A DNA stretch of 5,161 nucleotides from Clostridium sp. CAG:448 (GTDB lineage Bacteria; Bacillota; Clostridia; Oscillospirales; CAG-272): contig FR890536.1 of assembly GCA_000433415.1 (NCBI GenBank), positions 64,987-70,147 on the forward strand, in the 5' to 3' direction. Shown here one piece after another: positions 1 through 5,161 of the stretch. The stretch's first letter is position 1; each line of letters opens with the position of its first letter. The translations under genes and the position numbers were made by a program. The notes under the pieces are model-generated. The model ran no database searches. It worked only from the letters and a program-made list of their open reading frames with translations, and was not told where the DNA came from.

Positions 1-882
1 ATTGCACGTGCCTAGCCGACCGACAAAAGCAGACTGGTGCGCATTGCGCAGGAGGCGGATTTGGTTGTGGGTATGACGGGGGACGGAATCAATGACGCAC
101 CTGCCCTGCGCCGCGCGGATATCGGCTTTTCCATGGGGGATGGCACACAGGTGGCAAAAGACGCAGGGGATATTATCATTTTGGACAATAACATCGGCTC
201 CATTGTCAAAGCGGTTTTGTACGGCAGAAATATCTTCAAAAGTATCCGCAAGTTTATTGTTTTGCAGTTGATGATGAATTTCTGCGCAGTCGGTGTTTCC
301 ATGATTTGTCCGTTCTTAGGCATTGATGCGCCGGTCACGGTGGTACAGATGCTTTGGATTAACATCATCATGGACACCCTGGGCGGACTTGCGTTTGCGG
401 GTGAGGCGCCGCCTGCCTCCTGTATGCAGGAAAAACCGAAACGGCGCGATCAGGCAATCCTGAATAGATACATGATCAATGAAATCGTGTTTCACGGATC
501 TTTTACGGTGGCAATGTATCTGGTGTTTCTCAAATGCCCGTTTTTTATCCGGCAGTTCCGGCAGGCACCGGACAACATTTATCTGATGACTGCGTTCTTT
601 GCCCTTTTTATCTTTTCTTCCGTGTTCAACTGCTTCAATGCCCGCACGGATCGCCTGCGGTTGCTGTCCGGAATCGAGGAAAATAAGCCGTTTGTAGGGA
701 TTATGACAGCCATTCTTCTGATTCAGCTTGTCTTTGTTTACGTCGGCGGGGCAGTGCTCAGAACCGCACCGCTGACCCTGCGGGAGTTGGGGGTGACGGC
801 TCTTTGTGCCCTGAGCGTATTTCCGGCGGAATTTTTACGGAAGCTGCTGTGGCGTGCGCGGGGAAAAACGGAGCGATACTGA
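1..882 (+). CDS. Calcium-translocating P-type ATPase (PMCA-like), C-terminal part, cut by the left edge and carrying an in-frame TAG
   Basis: Membrane pump of the P2 ATPase family that exports Ca2+ using ATP. Only the end of the P domain and the last six membrane helices are visible. Taking the Val codon at 37 as residue 1, the P-domain signature TGDGINDAP is at 14-22. TM5 is about 72-95, TM6 about 98-121 with LWINIIMD (N109, D113), TM7 about 147-165, TM8 about 181-200, TM9 about 219-238 and TM10 about 250-268. TM5 has N81 and A84 in QLMMNFCAV, as in PMCA pumps that bind one Ca2+, rather than the SERCA pattern with a Glu. The frame continues upstream of 37: PTDKSRLV at 16-39 contains the conserved P-domain lysine, and IARA at 1-12 also fits the family, so GTG 37 is not a true start. 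An in-frame TAG at 13-15 interrupts it. Either the gene is broken or this base is an error. The family assignment is sure; whether the gene is functional is not. Confidence 0.85.
13..15 (+). other. In-frame TAG inside the P-type ATPase frame
   Basis: The codons on either side, I-A-R-A before and P-T-D-K-S-R-L-V after, fit the uninterrupted family pattern, in which a leucine usually sits at this place. TTG to TAG is a single-base change. The site is 13 bases from the window edge, so low-quality sequence at a contig end is a plausible cause; a real nonsense mutation is the alternative. Confidence 0.7.
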
Positions 883-893
883 TCGGTGCAATC

Positions 894-931
894 AAAAAAC
901 GCAACGCGCGGCTGCACACCGCGCGTTGCGT
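894..931 (-). terminator. Intrinsic terminator of the DUF362 gene
   Basis: A perfect 13-bp inverted repeat (899-911 with 919-931, core CGCAACGCGCGG) encloses a 7-base loop. Read on the minus strand, the stem is followed at once by a T-run, the complement of the A-run at 894-898. It lies 21 bases past the DUF362 stop codon. On the plus strand the stem is followed by TATCATGAAA with no T-tract, so for the ATPase gene it can be at most a weak terminator or a 3' stabilising hairpin. Confidence 0.9.
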
Positions 932-951
932 ATCATGAAATATTAAAAGAA

Positions 952-1818
952 TCAGTCAAGAATTTCCAATTTGTATGCCCGTGTTCCCACTTTCAGCTTT
1001 TGCGCGGCATCCAAAATGAGTGTCCCGTTGCGGGATTCAATTCGCTCGATCAGATCTTTCTTTCCGGCGTCGGTGCTGTTGTACACCAGATCCACGCAGG
1101 CACTGTCCAGTGCCACCGGATCGAGGGAGGCAAGAATGCCGACGTCTTTCATTTTCGGATCCTCGGCAACGGCACAGCAGTCACAGTCAACCGACATGTT
1201 TGCCATGACATTGATAAAGGCAATTTTACCGGCGTACAGGCGGTTGATGGAGCATGCGGCATCTGCCATGGAGGTCAGGAACGCGTTATGATCCGCAGTC
1301 CAAAGCTTGTCCGGGTCCCCCGCGCCATGAATATATGCTTTTCCGTGTGAGGAAGCGAGTCCGATGGAAATGTTTTTTAAGGAACCGCCAAATCCTCCCA
1401 TAGGATGTCCCTTGAAGTGGGACAGTACCAACAAGGACGCGTACCGGTCAAGGTGACTTCCAACGTAGTTCTGTTTGATCTGCAAGCCGTCCGGAACTTC
1501 CAGGACCGTTTCGCCCTCCTCATCCAGCAAATCCACGGGAAAACGCTCACTCCATCCGTGCATGCGCATGGTTTCCCAATGCGCGGCGGAGCGGTTGCGC
1601 CCTCCTTCATAGGCAGTGTTGCATTCCACAACTGTGCCGTGCAGGGCATCGATCATGGGTGCCCAGAAATCAGGACGCAGAAAATTCTGGTTGCCCGGCT
1701 CTCCCGAATGAACTTTGACGGCAACAGGACCCGGTAACGAAACGTTCAACGCTTTATAAATCCGTAAAACATCTTCCGGCGAAACCCGGCGTATAAAAAA
1801 CACAGTTGATTCCGACAT
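952..1818 (-). CDS. DUF362 domain-containing protein
   Basis: Protein of 288 residues in the DUF362 family, whose biochemical role is not established; some relatives carry ferredoxin-like 4Fe-4S segments, but none is present here. Visible landmarks, numbered from the chosen Met: KVHSGEPGN 35-43, ECNTAYEGGRNRS 65-77, the glycine-rich HFKGHPMGGFGG 134-145 followed by LKNISIGLASSHGKA 147-161, the cysteine cluster DCDCC 211-215, and DVGILASLDPVALDSACVD 225-243, which is the most recognisable family block. No signal peptide or membrane helix is seen, so it is probably cytoplasmic. The frame is open from a TTG at 1842, but ATG at 1816-1818 is preferred because AAGGAG sits six bases upstream of it and is itself inside the longer reading. 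The gene is a single unit with its own consensus promoter and terminator, convergent with the ATPase and divergent from the lipoprotein gene. Family assignment is confident; function is unknown. Confidence 0.9.
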   Translation of the reverse strand: MSESTVFFIRRVSPEDVLRIYKALNVSLPGPVAVKVHSGEPGNQNFLRPDFWAPMIDALHGTVVECNTAYEGGRNRSAAHWETMRMHGWSERFPVDLLDEEGETVLEVPDGLQIKQNYVGSHLDRYASLLVLSHFKGHPMGGFGGSLKNISIGLASSHGKAYIHGAGDPDKLWTADHNAFLTSMADAACSINRLYAGKIAFINVMANMSVDCDCCAVAEDPKMKDVGILASLDPVALDSACVDLVYNSTDAGKKDLIERIESRNGTLILDAAQKLKVGTRAYKLEILD

Positions 1819-1824
1819 GTAACT

Positions 1825-1830
1825 CTCCTT
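1825..1830 (-). promoter_or_regulatory. Ribosome binding site that sets the DUF362 start
   Basis: On the minus strand this reads AAGGAG, followed by six bases and then ATG at 1818. It lies within the extra eight codons of the longer TTG-initiated reading, which argues for the shorter protein. Confidence 0.85.
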
Positions 1831-1862
1831 TTCCGTAAACAATTTTGCTTTCCATGGCTCTT

Positions 1863-1891
1863 ATTATACAGGAGAAACTGCGTTTTGTCAA
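1863..1891 (-). promoter_or_regulatory. Consensus sigma-70/SigA promoter of the DUF362 gene
   Basis: On the minus strand: TTGACA (1891-1886), a 17-base spacer, TATAAT (1868-1863). Both hexamers match the consensus exactly. Transcription should begin near 1856, giving a leader of about 38 bases, too short for a riboswitch. Confidence 0.9.
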
Positions 1892-1900
1892 TCGTTTTGT
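1881..1900. repeat. Direct repeat CGTTTTGT over the DUF362 -35 region
   Basis: CGTTTTGT occurs at 1881-1888 and again at 1893-1900, a 12-base period, so on the minus strand ACAAAACG flanks and overlaps the TTGACA box. A regulator site is possible, but two 8-mers may arise by chance; no regulator gene is visible nearby. Confidence 0.3.
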
Positions 1901-1954
1901 ACGCTTCATATGCTGCTCTTTTTACACCTTGTGGCAAAAAGTACGGAAAAAGAC

Positions 1955-1983
1955 TTGCAAATGAATCTGCGGTGTGTTATAAT
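1955..1983 (+). promoter_or_regulatory. Sigma-70/SigA promoter of the lipoprotein gene
   Basis: TTGCAA (1955-1960), a 17-base spacer, and a perfect TATAAT (1978-1983). The -35 box differs from TTGACA at two positions. Transcription should start near 1990, leaving a leader of about 38 bases before the ATG at 2028. Confidence 0.8.
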
Positions 1984-2027
1984 AATGCCATATCAACCCG
2001 TATGGGAATTCGGAAGGAGTTAGGACA

Positions 2028-2774
2028 ATGAAAAAAGCACTTGCATTGATCTTTGCCGGACTGCTTTTATGCAGTGTCATGGCATGTGACAAAAAAGAGG
2101 ATAAACCGAGTGAAACGACGGCTGAGAAGCCCGCTGTTACCACGGTTGCGAAAACAGAAAAGCAGGATGAAACGACGCAGGAACAGACAACTGCTGCCGC
2201 AGAGGGAACGACCGGCAGCGAAGAAACCACGAATGCGGAGTCTGTAGACCACACAAAGGATTACTACGATGACAATGTGTCTGTGTTCGATAGTTCGGAC
2301 CCGAATCAGACACCTGCACAGATTCGTGAATCAGGCAAGGGACAGGCGGTCAGGTTTACGCTGTCAGATGAACAGTGGCTGACAGGCGCCAGTGTTTCCT
2401 GCGCCAGCTGGAGTGATAATTACGGCTCTCTGACGTTCTACCTTTATCGGTGGGATACCGATTATGATACAACGGTTGCGGCTGAGCCGATCTTGAAGCA
2501 GACGTTTGAGGATTTTGAAGATAATTCTACGCTGTCAATGGACTTCGGCAGTGTTGACGAAAAGGCGTTTGGTGCCGGTACTTATCTTTTGGTTGCAAAA
2601 GACGGAATCGATACGCAGGGAACCGGTGTCGGTGTCTGGACCGGTCCGCGTTGGCAGGGCGATGATGCGGAGTTCTACAGCAGTTACGATTTTGTGGGAT
2701 ACGCAAACGGCAGAGTGAACAAAAAGAACATTATGAAGGCGACATTGATGGTCTACGGGTACCACGCAGAGTAA
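2028..2774 (+). CDS. Putative lipoprotein with Thr-rich linker and unassigned beta-rich domain
   Basis: A 248-residue protein predicted to be exported and lipid-anchored on the outer face of the membrane. Residues 1-19 form a lipoprotein signal peptide: two lysines, a hydrophobic core, then the lipobox VMA before Cys20. Residues 21-76 are a charged, disordered-looking linker with six Thr-Thr doublets (30-31, 38-39, 49-50, 54-55, 61-62, 67-68), a spacer typical of Firmicutes surface proteins. Residues about 79-248 form a compact domain rich in Trp, Tyr and Asp with alternating beta-strand character (for example SLTFYLYRWD 134-143 and AGTYLLVAKDG 183-193). The pattern recalls beta-sandwich modules attached to carbohydrate-active enzymes, but I cannot name a family, and no catalytic motif is evident. 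The start is supported by GGAAGGAG eight bases before the ATG. It has its own promoter and appears to be transcribed alone. A lipoprotein is confident; a sugar-binding role is only a guess. Confidence 0.88.
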   Translation: MKKALALIFAGLLLCSVMACDKKEDKPSETTAEKPAVTTVAKTEKQDETTQEQTTAAAEGTTGSEETTNAESVDHTKDYYDDNVSVFDSSDPNQTPAQIRESGKGQAVRFTLSDEQWLTGASVSCASWSDNYGSLTFYLYRWDTDYDTTVAAEPILKQTFEDFEDNSTLSMDFGSVDEKAFGAGTYLLVAKDGIDTQGTGVGVWTGPRWQGDDAEFYSSYDFVGYANGRVNKKNIMKATLMVYGYHAE

Positions 2775-2829
2775 GCGTTGCTTTTTCCGTAAATTCTCCC
2801 GGCGCATGGGTGCAATTTTTGTAAAGCAC

Positions 2830-2858
2830 TTGACAGATATGGGATCATCATGTATAAT
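2830..2858 (+). promoter_or_regulatory. Perfect consensus promoter for the membrane protein-prfC operon
   Basis: TTGACA (2830-2835), 17-base spacer, TATAAT (2853-2858), exact matches to both SigA boxes. Transcription should begin about 2864-2867, inside the left arm of the adjoining hairpin. The ATG at 2850 overlaps this -10 box and therefore cannot be a start codon on transcripts from here. Confidence 0.9.
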
Positions 2859-2895
2859 ATTCCGGGGACGGTTTGTACTGTCTCCGGAATTTTTC
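2859..2895 (+). terminator. Hairpin with U-tract abutting the promoter; probable terminator of the lipoprotein gene
   Basis: ATTCCGGGGAC (2859-2869) pairs with GTCTCCGGAAT (2880-2890) with one G-U wobble. Two further pairs (2870-2871 with 2878-2879, one of them G-U) close a six-base loop, and T2890-T2894 form the U-tract. For transcripts arriving from the lipoprotein gene, 85 bases upstream, this is a complete intrinsic terminator. Transcripts starting from the promoter at 2830-2858 would lack the first five or so bases of the left arm, so their hairpin is shorter and separated from the U-tract by GGAA. The structure is clear; its role is inferred. Confidence 0.75.
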
Positions 2896-2924
2896 ATAAA
2901 ACAGTAAAGGAATTTTTGAAGCAC

Positions 2925-3395
2925 ATGAAAAAGAAAAATGTAGCAGTCGTCCTGTTTCTGACGGTTCTGACATTGGGGGGGTACGGGCTGATTTATACGC
3001 TTCGTCTCTCTGCGGAATGTGAAAAGACAGGTGCGGTGAAAGACGGATATCTCCGACCGTTGCAGGTTGTGTTCTATATGATTGGCTGGGTGGCATTGGG
3101 CGCCTTTTTGTATGCGGTGATTGCGGATAAGGGAAGCACAATGACGATTATTGCAGGGGCGGCGTTCGTGTTGGTTCGGATTGCCGCGGGCATCTATATG
3201 GGATGTGCACTGCATGGAGAAATCCGCCAGATTTGCACGCATTTTTCATTGCCGGTTCCCGGCAGTGCTTTCGGTTGGAGTATGTCCGCCGTGCTGACGC
3301 CGTTTATTACCGTGGCATTGGTACAGAGCGCTTTCAATGTGGCGGAAGATAAGGCAATCGCCATTGAGACGGAAAACGCGAAAAAAGGAGCATAA
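2925..3395 (+). CDS. Small four-helix membrane protein of unknown function
   Basis: I do not recognise a family for this 156-residue protein. It begins MKKKN and has four likely membrane helices at about 6-26, 47-67, 73-95 and 116-138. A short polar loop lies between helices 1 and 2 (about 27-46), another at 97-113, and the tail (139-156) is charged and rich in Ala, Glu and Lys. Cysteines are at 32, 94 and 104, with no metal or redox motif. The frame is open from an ATG at 2850, but that codon lies in the promoter -10 box. The start is uncertain: ATG 2925 gives the natural signal-like N-terminus, but AGGA (2908-2911) is 13 bases away, while TTG 2916 (159 residues) is only four bases from it. 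It is the first gene of a probable operon with prfC, whose ribosome binding site lies in its last codons. An integral membrane protein is well supported; function is unknown. Confidence 0.8.
   Translation: MKKKNVAVVLFLTVLTLGGYGLIYTLRLSAECEKTGAVKDGYLRPLQVVFYMIGWVALGAFLYAVIADKGSTMTIIAGAAFVLVRIAAGIYMGCALHGEIRQICTHFSLPVPGSAFGWSMSAVLTPFITVALVQSAFNVAEDKAIAIETENAKKGA
3385..3390 (+). promoter_or_regulatory. Ribosome binding site of prfC inside the end of the upstream gene
   Basis: AAGGAG overlaps the last codons of the membrane protein gene and is ten bases before GTG 3401. It supports the GTG start and suggests that translation of the two genes is coupled. Confidence 0.8.
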
Positions 3396-3400
3396 ATAAC

Positions 3401-4996
3401 GTGGCGGATATCAGACAGGAAATTGAGCGGCGCAGAACATTCGCCATTATTTCGCACCCGGACGCAGGTAAAACCACATTGACCGAGAAGTTCCTTTTGT
3501 ACGGTGGCGCGATTCAGACGGCAGGTTCCGTCAAAGGAAAGCAGGGGGACAAACATGCGGTGTCCGACTGGATGGAGCTGGAGAAGCAGAGGGGAATTTC
3601 CGTTTCCTCTTCTGTTATGCAGTTTACCTATGAAGGATACTGCATCAATATTTTGGATACGCCGGGGCATCAGGATTTTTCGGAGGATACCTACCGGACG
3701 CTGATGGCGGCGGACAGTGTGGTCATGGTGATTGACGCAGCGAAAGGAATCGAGGCGCAGACCCGAAAGCTGTTCCGCGTTTGTGCCATGCGGGGAATTC
3801 CGATTTTTACTTTTATCAATAAAATGGACCGCGAAGCACGGGATCCGTTTGATCTTTTGGACGAATTGGAAAAAGAATTCGGGATCCGAACCTATCCGGT
3901 CAACTGGCCGATTGGCTGCGGCGTGGAGTTCAAGGGTATTTATGACCGTTCCGCACATGAAATCATCACTTTTGACAATTTCCATGGCGGCAGAAACAGG
4001 CTGCGCGGAATCGCCTGCGATCTGCGCGACACGGCGCATCTGGATGAGCTGATCGGTGAGCGGATGCGCACTGCACTGACTGAGCAGATTGAGCTTCTGG
4101 ATGTTGCTGATTTTGATTTTGATCTCTCTCTTGTACGGCAGGGAAAGCTGTCGCCCGTATTTTTCGGGTCGGCGCTCAACAACTTCGGTATTGAACAGTT
4201 TTTGGAAAACTTTCTGCGCATGACAACCCCACCCTTGTCTCACCGGTCGGGAGAGGATACGGTGGATCCGTTTGATCCGCGCTTTTCGGCATTTGTATTT
4301 AAGATTCAGGCGAATATGAATAAGGCGCACCGGGACCGGATTGCGTTTATGCGGATTTGCTCCGGCATGTTCGACCGGAACAGGGAGTATTACCACGTGC
4401 AGGGGAAAAAGAACCTGAAGCTGTCACAGCCCCAGCAAATGATGGCGCAGTCACGCGAGGGAATTGATGTTGCGTATGCCGGTGACATCATCGGTGTATT
4501 TGATCCGGGTATTTTTTCAATCGGAGATACCATTTGCGAGAGCGGCATGAAGGTCTGTTTCGGAGGAATTCCTACCTTTGCTCCGGAGCACTTTGCATAT
4601 GTCGAACAGGTGGACTCCATGAAACGGAAGCAGTTTGCAAAAGGAATGATGCAGATTGCGCAGGAAGGTGCCATTCAGATTTTCTTTGAACCGGGCGGCG
4701 GTATGGAGCGCGTTGTCGTCGGCGTTGTCGGCGTTTTGCAGTATGATGTGCTGAAATTCCGCATGCAGAGCGAATACGGCGTGGAATATCGGAAGCAGGA
4801 TATGCCGCATGATTTGATCCGCGTTGTTCACGATCCGGATCTGGATGTGCGGACGCTGCGCCTTTCCGGAGACACCAAATGGGTGCAGGATATCAAGGGG
4901 AACAATCTTTTGATTTTCCCCGGCGAATGGGCTTTGCGCTTTGCTATTGAAAACAATCCGACGTTGGTGTTGGATATGTTCGGGAGTAACGCATAA
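3401..4996 (+). CDS. prfC: Peptide chain release factor 3 (RF3)
   Basis: Cytoplasmic translational GTPase that removes RF1 or RF2 from the ribosome after peptide release. The 531-residue length matches E. coli RF3 (529). The GTPase domain has all its motifs: G1 SHPDAGKT 18-25, switch I RGISVSSSV 64-72, G3 DTPGHQDF 86-93, G4 NKMD 140-143 and G5 GSALNN 256-261. The RF3-type insert with PVNWPIGCG 166-174 and FHGGR separates it from EF-G and from tetracycline ribosomal protection proteins. The beta-barrel domain II follows at about 290-380 (FVFKIQANM, HRDRIAFMRICSG), then the RF3 C-terminal domain to residue 531. The start is GTG, giving MADIRQEIERRRTFAIISHP, the normal N-terminus of the family. 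The preceding gene ends five bases upstream and a terminator follows, so it is the last gene of its transcript. No key residue is missing and nothing suggests it is broken. Confidence 0.98.
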   Translation: MADIRQEIERRRTFAIISHPDAGKTTLTEKFLLYGGAIQTAGSVKGKQGDKHAVSDWMELEKQRGISVSSSVMQFTYEGYCINILDTPGHQDFSEDTYRTLMAADSVVMVIDAAKGIEAQTRKLFRVCAMRGIPIFTFINKMDREARDPFDLLDELEKEFGIRTYPVNWPIGCGVEFKGIYDRSAHEIITFDNFHGGRNRLRGIACDLRDTAHLDELIGERMRTALTEQIELLDVADFDFDLSLVRQGKLSPVFFGSALNNFGIEQFLENFLRMTTPPLSHRSGEDTVDPFDPRFSAFVFKIQANMNKAHRDRIAFMRICSGMFDRNREYYHVQGKKNLKLSQPQQMMAQSREGIDVAYAGDIIGVFDPGIFSIGDTICESGMKVCFGGIPTFAPEHFAYVEQVDSMKRKQFAKGMMQIAQEGAIQIFFEPGGGMERVVVGVVGVLQYDVLKFRMQSEYGVEYRKQDMPHDLIRVVHDPDLDVRTLRLSGDTKWVQDIKGNNLLIFPGEWALRFAIENNPTLVLDMFGSNA

Positions 4997-5033
4997 TAGA
5001 TGAACCAGACCATGTTTTTCGGCGTTTGCCGTG

Positions 5034-5074
5034 GCGGAACTCTGTGCTTCTACAAAGTTCCGCTTTCCTTTCTT
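5034..5074 (+). terminator. Intrinsic terminator after prfC
   Basis: GCGGAACT (5034-5041) pairs perfectly with AGTTCCGC (5056-5063). After one mismatch, TGT (5043-5045) pairs with ACA (5052-5054), closing a six-base loop. A pyrimidine tract, TTTCCTTTCTT (5064-5074), follows. It sits 37 bases past the prfC stop and marks the end of the operon. Confidence 0.85.
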
Positions 5075-5117
5075 GCCAGACAAACATGACAGAAAAAACA
5101 GAGGGGGATAATGAATC

Positions 5118-5161
5118 ATGAAGACAGGAATGCGCGTGTTGACCAGATGTTTTGCGGCAGT
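5118..5161 (+). CDS. Start of an unidentified gene, cut by the right edge
   Basis: Fourteen codons are visible, reading MKTGMRVLTRCFAA and open to the edge. A basic start followed by a more hydrophobic run would fit the beginning of a signal peptide or membrane segment, but too little is present to tell. GAGGGGG at 5101-5107 is ten bases before this ATG and may be its ribosome binding site. Another ATG at 5111, in a different frame and also open to the edge, is only three bases from the same site and is less likely. I see no clear promoter between the prfC terminator and this start. Confidence 0.45.
   Translation, partial: MKTGMRVLTRCFAA

Noticed and set aside
886..1350. Plus-strand open frame of 154 codons starting next to the ATPase stop
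   Set aside because: It passes through the terminator hairpin and is antisense to the DUF362 gene, which has a clear family match, ribosome binding site and promoter.
1829..2793. The 11-mer TTTTCCGTAAA occurring at 1829-1839 and 2783-2793
   Set aside because: Only two copies in unrelated settings: one is the complement of the DUF362 leader and ribosome binding site area, the other is just after the lipoprotein stop. Chance similarity is sufficient.
2796..2819. Possible terminator just after the lipoprotein gene (GCGC/GTGC followed by AATTTTT)
   Set aside because: The stem is only four pairs including one G-U, far weaker than the hairpin at 2859-2895, which can serve the same gene.
2535..3242. 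Minus-strand open frame of 235 codons
   Set aside because: It runs opposite the lipoprotein gene, a consensus promoter, a terminator hairpin and the membrane protein gene, and its translation shows no family features.
3194..4396. Minus-strand open frame of 400 codons opposite the membrane protein gene and prfC
   Set aside because: It lies fully antisense to two well-supported genes, has no recognisable domain and is rich in Arg and His as expected for a shadow frame. The open length follows from prfC codon bias.
3401..4996. Possible tetracycline-resistance ribosomal protection protein or EF-G
   Set aside because: The 531-residue length, the RF3-type NWPIGCG segment and the C-terminal domain fit RF3; TetM-type proteins and EF-G are much longer.
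5019..5030. Small hairpin CGGC-GTTT-GCCG after prfC
   Set aside because: A four-pair stem with no following T-tract on the plus strand, and none on the minus strand (A-run instead); the hairpin at 5034-5063 is the credible terminator.
4517..5119. Minus-strand open frame of 200 codons over the prfC 3' end
   Set aside because: It is antisense to the conserved RF3 C-terminal domain and spans the prfC terminator, with no protein-family signal.

Overview
The window looks like a piece of a Firmicutes chromosome, most likely a gut-type clostridium of the Ruminococcaceae/Oscillospiraceae kind. The grounds are a PMCA-like Ca2+ P-type ATPase, a DUF362 protein of the clostridial type, a lipoprotein with a Thr-doublet linker, near-consensus sigma-70/SigA promoters with 17-base spacers, purine-rich ribosome binding sites and roughly balanced base composition. 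This placement is inference from protein character; no ribosomal RNA or other phylogenetic marker is present apart from prfC.

Layout. Positions 1-882 (+) hold the C-terminal part of a calcium-type P-type ATPase that enters from the left edge, with an in-frame TAG at 13-15. A perfect 13-bp hairpin at 899-931 lies between it and the convergent DUF362 gene (952-1818, -) and has a U-tract only for the minus-strand gene. Positions 1819-2027 are a divergent promoter region: a perfect consensus promoter for the DUF362 gene and a near-consensus promoter for a lipoprotein gene (2028-2774, +). Positions 2775-2924 hold a perfect consensus promoter whose -10 box directly abuts a terminator hairpin. Next comes a probable two-gene operon: a small four-helix membrane protein of unknown function (2925-3395) and prfC, peptide chain release factor 3 (3401-4996), five bases apart. 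An intrinsic terminator at 5034-5074 closes it, and a new gene starts near 5118 and runs off the right edge.

The genes do not form an obvious single pathway: ion transport, a DUF362 protein of unknown role, a surface lipoprotein and a translation factor. I see no CRISPR array, mobile element, tRNA, rRNA, toxin-antitoxin pair or defence system. I found no convincing new multi-gene system. The points most worth a second look are the in-frame stop in the ATPase, the overlapping promoter and terminator before the membrane protein gene, and the two uncharacterised envelope proteins.
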